Below are positions 21,401-30,050 of a stretch of 64,000 bases of DNA, piece after piece. Each line of letters begins with the position of its first letter. Within the stretch, counting starts at the first letter, position 1. Made by a program: the position numbers and the translations under genes. The stretch spans positions 9,885,320-9,949,319 of the forward strand of contig JAGTTD010000007.1 in the NCBI GenBank assembly GCA_018398585.1. Reading direction: 5' to 3'. Source of the stretch: Simmondsia chinensis (taxonomy: Eukaryota > Streptophyta > Magnoliopsida > Caryophyllales > Simmondsiaceae). Below the pieces are notes generated by a model. That model saw nothing but the letters and a program-made list of their open reading frames with translations. It was not told the DNA's origin and did no database searches.

Positions 21401-24049
21401 TCCTGCAGTATGAAATTTAAGGTTGAAAGTTCCCTGAGATGTCTATCATTATAATAATTTGTGAAACTATTACCAAGAGACGCAGAGTATAACAGGAAGG
21501 CTTACCTATGTTGACATTGATGATGGCTGGTTTATCTTTATTCTGGAGTAGCTTGTCTTTAAAATCGGCACAGTCAATCTCTCCAGAAACTAATGTCTGA
21601 ACCTTAATACAATCCATCCTATACATCCGTGCAGCTTTAAAGACAGAATAGTGAGACTCTTTCGACGCATACAATATTCCATCGGGAAAAACTTCTCTCC
21701 TGTCAAATTATTTATGCTTCGTCAGTGGGAGACATTTTATATAATCAAGATCAATAGCTGCAATATCGACTACAACAATGCTCACCCCACAAGGATTCCA
21801 TGAAGATTTCCTTCTGTCCCACAATTCGTGATGTATCCCCAGTAGTCCTCTCTCTCTATCTCCCAAAGACGAGCAAACCAATCTAAAACTCCCACTTCAA
21901 ACTGCCTGGAGTGGACACCATAGTTGCTCTCAATGAATGGATCACCGAGGTTATTAATTGAAAAATGTTGCAACTGTGACAAAGCACCATAATCAAAGTC
22001 CAAGTTGTAAGGATATCCTGCATAAAAATTGTAGCACCCACATTATAGCCACACACATGCATACAGTTGAATCATGCTGACAAATAAGAGTTCAACGTTT
22101 AACATACGTTGTTGATATGACTTCAAGAAACACCAACACCAAATCTCAATGCATCAATTGCCTCAATCCCAACCCTCTTGCAACACAATTTACAGTTAAC
22201 TGTGTTTAGAATAACTGATAATGTAATTATTCTGGAATATATTTCCCCTATAAAGTATGAGATCATTAAAAGTTGCGGCATATTTAGCAGTTAGCCACTG
22301 GTAGAGTCGGTTAAGCTCAGCAGAACACAACAACAAGATTAGACACAACATTAAATTACTGAGGCGCCTAAACACAACTCTATTCTGACTTCAAACCAAA
22401 CATGATATAACATCTTTCAGCGAATTAAACTAATTAAGATTTTACAGTTAACTGTGTTTAGATTTTTCTATGTTTTGCCATATTTGTAGCTAACCAATTC
22501 AAAATGACAGAGTTGCCACCCTGAACCATGATCTACATTTGAATAACCTTTTGGGTCGTATTTGCCAAATGCTTTTCGGCACTAGAAGCCAGAGCTAGAG
22601 TAAATGAATAGAATTTGATCTTAAACAACAGCTAGAGGAAACAAGGCTTTAGCTACCGGGAAGGCCAAGGATACCCATCGAACCAAATGTTGCAGGATGT
22701 GTATCAATGTTTATAGCTTTTTAATAAAGAAGACAATCATGATACATAATCAGTCATTAAAATCAGCTTTTACAATACATAAATTTTGACAACTATAAGA
22801 TCTCCGAGGATATTGGGCCCGTTTACTAGGGAGGAATGCCCTCAACATATAAGTTGGCACATGCCAACGATGCTCCCTCCCCTCACACTTGTGGACCATG
22901 CTAAACAACTAAGTACCCCAATAATGGGGGTACACATCGAAAAATGGGCCTAGGATTACCATTTCCCAATATATTTGACAAATAGCTCAATCTAAAAAAC
23001 TAGCTAACCAAGAGAGGGATATCCTTATCAGATAAGCCGGTCCATGTCAACTAAAAGTGCGACACAAATTTTTTTTTTTTTTTTAAATTTTTTGAGCACG
23101 CTTCACAAATTGAATATATTAAGAAAAGTGTAAGCCTTAAAAGAATTAGTACTTCCAATGTTAAAAAGAATCAAGTTCGCTGCTTCCCCTTATTTCAATT
23201 ACCTCAACTAATTCTGAGAACCAAAAACTGAAAAAGGAAGGCAACTCAAGCAAAACGGATTGAAAATGGCAGAAATGGATAAATTACACATTAGTACGCT
23301 AAGGTTTAGTATTATTTTTTTTTTTTTTTTAGTCTACCAACTTTATAAAATAATATTTTAGTTCAAAAATTACACATATTTGATACAATTGTCCAAATAG
23401 CGGAGTGAAAATGAATAATGTCACAACATAACGATTCTTGTGTGGAATGAAGGGGATAGTGAAGTGATAATGGGTTTACCAACAAATAAGGAAAATTTTT
23501 ACACTGTTTCACACCATCATTGAGACTATTTTATTACATAATCACAACTCAGGCACTGGGTTTGTTGTTGTTGTTATTGTTGTTTTGTTGTTGTTGTTAT
23601 TGTTGTTGATTAAATACTAGCACCTTTAGAGTAAAAAAATTATTTAAACCCATCAAGGATCGGAATACTAATACGTAATTTTCCCAATAATTATTACCCA
23701 AATGATGTTTGGTCCTCTCAAGCAACGTCTGCCGGTACCTAGCCAAAACAGCAGCCATATACGCCTCCTTATCGCCCGTTAACTCGTCGTTCGCTTCAGG
23801 CTCCGTAACGTCAAGGCAAGATGCGTGCATATTGCGTCCTAACACAATCTCCCTCTCTCTATTGCTGCTTATCATCTTCTTGTTGCTTCCCACATTGTGC
23901 TCTGGCACGCCGTTCAGATCATTCCTTGATACGACAGGAGGCATGGGCTCGAAAACCACAGCCGTCGGATCCAAATCCTTGCAGTTCAATATGTCAGCGC
24001 CATCGCTCAGATTCTTCGAGAACGACACTGAATCAGCAATATTCGCCAT
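18491..24049 (-). CDS. SDC: Serine decarboxylase, five exons, 494 residues
   Basis: PLP-dependent group II decarboxylase that turns L-serine into ethanolamine, the head-group source for choline and phosphatidylethanolamine in plants; presumably cytosolic, as no signal peptide is seen. Exons on the minus strand: 24049-23698, 22017-21786, 21699-21506, 21402-21266, 19060-18491, all with GT donors and AG acceptors. Their lengths (352, 232, 194, 137, 570) sum to 1,485, exactly 495 codons with the TAA stop. The variable N-terminus ends near residue 65 before EREIVLGRN and [17 protein letters not shown]. Key residues: His211 (SKESHYS), expected to stack on PLP; Asp292 (IHCDGAL), pairing with the pyridine N; Lys324 (SVSGHKF), the Schiff-base lysine. 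The C-terminus [10 protein letters not shown] resembles known plant enzymes. No lesion seen. Intron 4 holds a transposon. Arabidopsis SDC is the family reference, recalled from memory. Confidence 0.95.
19655..21026. mobile_element. Mutator-like element in intron 4 of the serine decarboxylase gene
   Basis: Terminal inverted repeats of about 120 bp. Left GAGCTCTTTACATAAAACC; right, reverse-complemented, GGGTTTCTTACATAAAACC; both go on through TTTTTCACTTAA and AACCACC words to CCACCTTAAATCA. The flanking 9-bp duplication is TTATTAAAA (19646-19654) and TAATTAAAA (21027-21035), eight of nine identical. The 1,372-bp interior holds a GC-rich block (about 19795-20105), unlike the AT-rich arms, and a solo LTR. 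No transposase. The GC-rich block may be a captured gene piece (Pack-MULE-like) but shows no domain I recognise. Confidence 0.8.
20111..20647 (+). repeat. Solo LTR of a gypsy element
   Basis: Begins TGTCACGACCCTAG and ends TTAGGTTCGTGACA, with a CTATATAA box at 20382-20389 and a pyrimidine-rich downstream part full of CTCTCTT and TCATCTAATCTC words. Flanks GGGTT (20106-20110) and GGATT (20648-20652) agree at four of five bases. No internal retrotransposon sequence adjoins it. The layout resembles the chromovirus LTRs at 49765 and 55232 (TGTCATGG ... GTGACA, same pyrimidine-rich U5). Confidence 0.65.
22018..23697 (-). other. Intron 1 of the serine decarboxylase gene
   Basis: 1,680 bp between donor GTAATA (23697) and acceptor ATGCAG (22018). 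It contains a perfect 22-bp direct repeat (22189-22210 and 22441-22462, TTTACAGTTAACTGTGTTTA plus two bases) around 230 bp of unassigned DNA. It also contains T-runs at about 23070 and 23315 and the LINE/SINE tail scrap at 23551-23609. No coding homology. Confidence 0.75.
23551..23609 (+). repeat. Tail-only LINE/SINE remnant, AGGCACTGGGT plus TTG repeats
   Basis: AGGCACTGGGTTTGTTG followed by about 45 bases of TTG/TTATTG repeats is the extreme 3' end shared by the LINEs at 11285 and 25833. Nothing further upstream matches, so this is either a severely truncated insertion or a later deletion. It lies in antisense orientation within intron 1 of the serine decarboxylase gene. Confidence 0.65.
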
Positions 24050-24384
24050 TTCCAGAAAAACCTAAAAATCCAATATTTATATATCTCCGCCTCAACAGTA
24101 GATCTGGCACTTCAAAACCCTAATTAGCAATAAACAAATTAGATTCCAGATGAAATATAAATGAACCACAGAAATTATCAGAATCGAAAGAGCATGAATG
24201 CCGTAGATTGTAATAACAAGAGATAAATCAGTGATTAAAATGCAATTTAGGGCAAATCAATCGAAGAAAAATGGAACCTGGTAGGCAAAAGGGGAGATGT
24301 GAAGAGAGAGAGAGAGAGAGAGAGAGGCGCCGAAGAAATTGGAAATGTTTAGAACTGAGGAGGAAACAAGGTAGAGGATGGGTC
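24050..24384 (-). promoter_or_regulatory. 5' flank/leader of the serine decarboxylase gene
   Basis: Between the ATG and the upstream MITE (24394). A (GA)n run of 26 bases at 24301-24326 reads CT-rich on the gene strand, as is common in plant 5' untranslated regions. On the gene strand TTTTTAG sits 12 bases before the ATG and TACCAG/GTTCC near 24278, so a 5' leader intron is possible. The donor context is weak. Transcription start cannot be fixed. Confidence 0.4.
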
Positions 24385-24393
24385 AGATTTTAT

Positions 24394-24724
24394 GATTTTT
24401 TTATCAAACCGACCGACCTTCAAAAAAAAAAATTTATCAAAATAATATAGTTTTAAAAATATTTATCAAATTAATATATTTTACTAAAGCAGTATCAACA
24501 TACGCCATTTAAAATGGTGTACGTTAATGCAAATTTTTTTTTTTTTAAAATGAAACGGCGTACCCCAACCCAAAATTTTTTTTTTCTTTTAAATGGGGGG
24601 TACGCTGTTTGAAACGGCGTACGTTGATGTGCTATAGTAAAGTGTGTCAGTTTGATAAATATTTTTAAAACTGTGTTATTTTAGTAAATTTTTTTCAAAA
24701 ATATGCCAGTTTGTTAAAAAAATC
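24394..24724. mobile_element. Mutator-type MITE upstream of the serine decarboxylase gene
   Basis: The 331-bp element is almost entirely inverted repeat: left GATTTTTTTATCAAAC, right, reverse-complemented, GATTTTTTTAACAAAC. Both arms run through TTTTAAAAATATTTATCAAA and ACTTTAC/TTTTACT words to an (A/C)GGCGTACG core. Flanked by a perfect 9-bp duplication AGATTTTAT (24385-24393 and 24725-24733). It sits about 345 bp upstream of the serine decarboxylase ATG. Confidence 0.88.
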
Positions 24725-24770
24725 AGATTTTATAGTGTTCTTCTGAAAGAGCCACCATATTAACTAAGGA

Positions 24771-25704
24771 AATGTTTGCCATGGGATTAACAATGATTAA
24801 TAATTATAGAGATAATTATTACATTTTTTTTAATTTTGTTTATTTTATTATTAATATTTAATTTAAGAAAAAAATTTATTTTTAAATGGGGTTAAAATTA
24901 TTACACTACCCCTTTTAGTGCAACATTTATAATAAGAGAAGCGGCAAAAAAAAAATTTAACTTATTTATTGTTTGAAAATTTTGGATATTATAAAAAATA
25001 TATTTTATATATTTAAAACATTATTTAAATATTTAATTAAATATTATAAATTATTTTAGAATATTTAATATTAGAAAAATATTTTAAATATTTTAAATAT
25101 TATTATAATATTTATATATTTAAAAAATATTCTAAAAATAAAATATAAAAAATATGTATAAAAAATATTTAAATATTAGAAAATTATTTTATATATTTAC
25201 AAAAATATTTTAAGTACTTAAAAAATATTTCAAGATCAAAAAAAAAAAAAAGTGAATGGAAAGCGGGAGAGATCTACTGTGGTGCTGTCGGTGATGACCG
25301 GAGGTTGGCAACAATAGCGATGTCGGTAGAGATAGGTCATCGGCGTTGTAATAAGGATTATCTATTTTTTTTAATAATTTCAAAATTATTTTTTAGATAT
25401 TTAAAACATCGTCAATTATACAAGGTCAATTTTGTTCAATATTTTAATAAATAGTTATATTTTATTATAATTAAATTTAAATAATTAAAAAATTATATAA
25501 GAAATAAATTAGCATATGAAAGATAAAAAAGAAGTATGTTACACTAAAACCAAACGTAATGAAAGATTCATGGGTTATTGTATACTCTTTTAAAAATGCA
25601 CAACCAAACAAAGGGAAAAGAAAAATTTTTCATAGGATAATAGTTATCCTATTAATAGTTACACCATTAAAGATTATCCCCTTTTTAACCCCATACCAAA
25701 CATA
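24771..25704. repeat. AT-rich inverted-repeat element
   Basis: Left AATGTTTGCCATGGGATTAA (24771) and right, reverse-complemented, TATGTTTGGTATGGGGTTAA (25704) match at 16 of 20. The interior is extremely AT-rich, except for a GC-rich insert at 25252-25350 with GTGATGACCGG and TCATCGGCG. No convincing target duplication. Confidence 0.5.
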
Positions 25705-25832
25705 CTCTAAGATTGTGTGTATTTTACCATATTCGGACTTTGTTTTGCTTGAGTTTTTTTTAAGATACTGAGTTTGTTATAGTTGTGGCACTAAAGATGT
25801 ACTTGTAAAAACTACATAGCAATGCCATAATA

Positions 25833-27597
25833 CAACAACAACAACAACATACCCAGTGCCTCAAGGGCTCCCGCTCGCGCAGGGTCTGGGAGGGATAAGA
25901 TATACGTAGTCTTACCCCATCAGGGTGAAACCCTGATAGGAGACTGTTTCGAGGACCCCCAACTTGAAAATCTAACCCAATTTGGGTGAGTGCTTATGTA
26001 TGCCCGTAGGTGTACAATCACTCAACCCTAATGAGGAAGAACAGGAGAAAAGACAAAGGGAGAACAACAAATAGTAAGCAGGCAACTAAGCACATAATCA
26101 GATAAATATGCATGCATGTACATATGTATCTAAGTAGGTAAGTAAGTAAGCATGTATGCATGTATGTAAGTGCATGCGAATACAGCATACGAGGCATGGG
26201 AGGAAAAGAGGGAGAGAGATAGGGGGATATAGAGAGCGCAATAGAGGGAGATAGATAAAGAGAGAAGATAGAGAGGGAGAGGGAGAATTAGAGAGAGTGT
26301 GTGAGAGGGCGTAGCGTGTATCGTAGAGAGTGAAGTGAAATAGGGTAAAAAGTAAATCCTAGGAGTCCTAAGTGCCCTACATGCACCTGCACTGCGTGTC
26401 TATATACTAGCCTGAGATAGCCTACTGATGCGTAAATGCTTTTACACAGCTATAATAGGTATCCCTAAGCTCAAAATAGGGTCATCTTTTCACTTAGGTT
26501 GGGGTAGGTGAGGTCCTGTCCACTTGTCTTCATGGAATTCTTCTTTAATTTCTTTGTCTTCAGTGAAGGAATAGGTGTCTCTGTAGGTGGACATTCGCAT
26601 TTCTTGTTGCGTTTGTATTCAACTCTTGATTTGCTTGCTTCTTCCTCTAGGCGCATTTGTCGAGTTGACTTCATACAACCATAGGAGCACCAAGCAATCC
26701 AAGCCGGGACCAATGCCAGGTATCTAGTGTTATCAAAGCAAGCTCGCTATAGTGGGATGCTCCTACACTACTACGTCTGGAACACCTATACTAATCCTTC
26801 ACTGAGTTCTATGTAGAGCCATCTCCTCCCTCAGGTTGAGATATGCGAGGTCTCGTCGGATCAACTCTTTCTAACTCTTCTTTGGCCGTCCTCTCCCCCT
26901 TTTTCCATCTGTAATATGGAGTTGCTCGTATTTCCTCACCGAGGCATTTGTGGGTCTCCTCTTATGACGTCATTTCTAATCCTGTCCAACCTTGTGTGTC
27001 CACACATCCATCTTAACATCCTCATCTCCGCCACTTTCATCTTCTGCGTGTGTTGACATTTTACTGGCCAGCACTCTGCTCCGTAGGTCATAGCTGGTCT
27101 CACTACTGTCTTGTAGTAAATACCCTTTAAATTTAACGGGAACTTCCTATCACACAGCGCATCCTCCATTTATGCCATCCCGCCTTAATCTTATTGTTGA
27201 CATTTGCGTCCATTTCTTCATCTTGTTGAACCATGGAACCCAAGTATTTAAAGCATGTCTTCTGTTGTATGCACTCTGATCCAATCTTAACAGCTTCTGT
27301 GCTTGGCAAGGTAGAGGAGCTAAACTTGAATTCCATATACTCTGTCTTAGATCTACTGAGTCTTATACCCTTGGATTCTAAGGTCATCCTCCAGAGGTTT
27401 AGTCTCTCATTCACCTCCTTCCTAGATTCTCCCACCAGGACTATATCATCCGCGAAAGCATACACCAAGGCACGTCTTCCTGGATGTGCCTGGTGAGCTT
27501 GTCTATAACCAGAATGAACAAGAAGGGACTAAGGGTTGATCCTTGGTAGACTCCCACTGTAATCGGGAAAGCATCTATATTGAGCTAAAGGTGTCAT
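25833..27597 (-). mobile_element. 5'-truncated RTE-type LINE with (TTG)n tail
   Basis: A perfect 12-bp duplication AATGCCATAATA (25821-25832 and 27598-27609) encloses 1,765 bp. The tail, TTG repeats preceded by GGCACTGGGTATG, is at the low-coordinate end. The RT fragment starts at about 27576. The 3' untranslated part contains GTTGGGGGTCCTCGAAACAG and GGGTAAGACTACGT, shared with the SINEs. It also contains a GATA/GAGA- and ATGC-rich microsatellite stretch (about 26100-26330). Confidence 0.85.
26470..27576 (-). pseudogene. RTE-type LINE reverse transcriptase C-terminal half
   Basis: Minus strand: [20 protein letters not shown], then [14 protein letters not shown] one-base deletion follows, and the next frame (27468) carries the catalytic [12 protein letters not shown] with both Asp residues. 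It continues LSRSKTEYMEFKF, FKYLGSMVQQDEEMDANVNN and, after another frameshift, ALCDRKFPLNLKGIYYKTV. The C-terminus reads TYGAECWPVK, HTQKMKVAEMRMLRWMCGHT, RLDRIRNDVI. About 30 residues normally following (up to a W-F-G-H block) are deleted before VRKYEQLHITDGKRGRGRPK. This copy keeps the FADD segment that the LINE at 11285 has lost. Confidence 0.87.
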
Positions 27598-27609
27598 AAT
27601 GCCATAATA

Positions 27610-28126
27610 ATGAAACTAAACAAAGAGGTGTCCATAAACAGCATAGCCTAGTAGAAAGAAATATTGAGCTAAAGGTGTCATTTGAGTTCTATTCCCGTTA
27701 GCAGCATTTTTCTTTTCCTCTTTTATCTTACCAGTGTAAAAAGAAACTAAAAAGGGGGTAAACTGCGTATTAGTACTATGAGATTTAGTATATTAATTTT
27801 TAGTTTATAATATTTGTGAACTAAGTTTTAATTCAAGACTTATATGCATTTAATAAAATAATTTAAATGACGCGTGCAACTCTTTTTGTTAGCATGTCAC
27901 AACATTATAGCTCATATATAGGATGAGGAAAATACTGAGGATGATGAAATTACCATCAAATAATGCAAAATTTGCACGCTTTTACACCGTTATTTTGCCT
28001 ATTTTATTATATGCAATTTGTTTGGGTTAAGAAATTAATATATCAAATCTCACAAAAGTTTTAATATTGTGTAGCACAACTAGCTTTATACAACTTTAAC
28101 AATTCCATCTATATAAAATAAATAAA
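27610..28126. other. Spacer with a short foldback element
   Basis: 27661-27681 is the source-like copy of the 21-bp patch at the LINE's 5' junction. 27750-28085 has inverted ends (TATTAGTACTATGAGATTTAG and, reverse-complemented, a TATTAAAACTTTTGTGAGATTTG-like end) and is probably a small MITE; no target duplication seen. No coding sequence. Confidence 0.4.
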
Positions 28127-28655
28127 TAAATATAAGGTTTTTTTTATAAAAAAATTACCTATATTTTAGGTATAGTTTTAAAAAATCACATAACTTTTCT
28201 AATTTTTCTAAGTCACATCTAAATTTTTTAAAATTTTTTCAATGTCACACCTAATGTTAATACTATTAAGTTTTCATCAAATGAAACACTATGTTTTGGG
28301 GTATAAATACATCAAAAACCCCAAGTTTAGTTTAATTCAATTAAATTATATTAATTAATATATTTTATAAATGATAGAATTATATTCTTTACCTTCGAAT
28401 TTGTAAAATTGTTAAGGATTTGGTGGCCTTTTGTGAATTTTAAAGTACTTTTTATTTGTAAAATAGTTTTTAATTCATTGAAAAATCCCAATAATTATAC
28501 AAAAATTTCTAAAAGTTGAGGGAAAAAGTGATAAAAAAAAAGTCTATGTGTTAGAAAGGCTGAGAAGTCAGTTAGTAAAAAACATAAAGGTTAATTTTTA
28601 ATTCACTTAAAGCCAGAAAAGAAAAGCGTTTTATTAAGGATAGTTTGATAATTTC

Positions 28656-30030
28656 TGTAGAGAATAAAAATAATCAGGTTAATATTAAAGTAAGGTAACG
28701 AAATAATAACAAAAATTAAAAACAAAATTCACAAGAGGACAAAAGTAACCCGCACCAGACTTTTCTCTCTCCTCTCCCCTGACTTTTCCCCTTCCCCACG
28801 TCTCCTTTCTCTCTCCGCACACCCCTACCATCCTCTCTCTCCGCACTCAACCCCTCACATTTCTCTCTCCTCTCCACCATGACCCCGGTACCCCCGCCTC
28901 TACTTGGCCGGCACCGCTCGACCCCAGTACCGCTTCTACCTCGCCGGTACGACCACCCTGGTACCGTCCACCTCGCCGACCCCTCTACCGTCCTTTATCT
29001 CCCTCGGCTACCAACACCGGCCGACCTCGCCGGTACCACATCATTACTACCGCCTCTCTCCTGCCGCCTGACACCCTCGCCAGTACGACCACCCCGGTAT
29101 CGACCTCCTCTCACCTCGGTACCGTCCACCATCTCACTCTCTCTCTACCGCCTGACACCCTCGGCGGTACGACCACCCCGGTACCGCCTCATCTTCTCTC
29201 TCTTCTACCAGGCACCATCTCACTCTCTCTCCACTACTGCCTGACCCTCTAGCCGGCACCACTCGACTCCGGTACCGCCTCTACCTTGCCGGTACGACCA
29301 CCCCGATACCTCCTCATCTTCTCTCTCCTCCCTTCTCTATCGTCTCTCTCTCCTCTCCAGCACGACCCCAGTACCGCCTAACCACCGGTGCCACCTAGCA
29401 TTGGGTACCGCCTAACCCATCTGGTACCCCGCCTTACCCGTCCCGATACCGCCGTCACCACCCCACTACCACTCTCTCCCCCCTCTTCTATAAATACCCA
29501 TTTTCCCTCCTTACAAGGGGGCAAGCTCCACCCACACCACTCTCTCTTCTCTCTCTAACACCTCATGACTCTCTCTCTTATTCTCCCACCATCGCCACCT
29601 TGCTGGTACAACTCCGGCCACGCTCCGGTCACCTTGTCGGTACAACTCCGGCCACGCGCCGGTCTCCACCTCGCCGGTGCAGCTCCGACCATTGGTGTCG
29701 CTCTTCTCTCCAGCCACCTCGCCAGCCCCTTGGCTCTTCTTCCTTTCTCTCTCTCCAAGCCCATAAGGCCACCGTGCCGGCCGCCAGCCACCGAGGACCC
29801 CCTCTCAGTATACGATAAGTGTTTATTATTATTTATTTTATGCTATTTACTATTATTATATCTTTACTAACTTAGACATCAGAGGGGTCTCTCGCGGGCA
29901 AACCCGTGGGTCCCTCTAACGGCCTTCTTTATTTTGCAGGAAGCCCGGGTTAAATGCGCCAGCAGCTGCTTTCTCATGTGAGGGTTGAGTCCCGCTCTCA
30001 TCTAGAACCTGACCAAAAAATTCTGAAACA
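28656..30030 (+). repeat. 5' LTR of the LARD
   Basis: 1,375 bp. A pyrimidine-rich, GGTACC/CCGGTACGACC-repetitive first half, TATAAATA box at 29489-29496, then AT-rich and GC-rich stretches before TGAAACA. Open frames inside (for example 28879-29244) are products of the repeated CCGGTACGACCACCCCGG-type words, not genes. Confidence 0.88.
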
Positions 30031-30032
30031 AT

Positions 30033-30050
30033 AGGCGCCGTATGTGGGAA
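30033..30050 (+). promoter_or_regulatory. Primer-binding site of the LARD
   Basis: AGGCGCCGTATGTGGGAA, two changes from the Tat-type TGGCGCCGTCTGTGGGAA (recalled from memory), two bases after the LTR end. Confidence 0.75.

Noticed and set aside
28879..29244. Proline-rich open frame in the LARD LTR
   Set aside because: Made of repeated CCGGTACGACC words; the matching frame in the other LTR (35663) is broken and shows no conservation.
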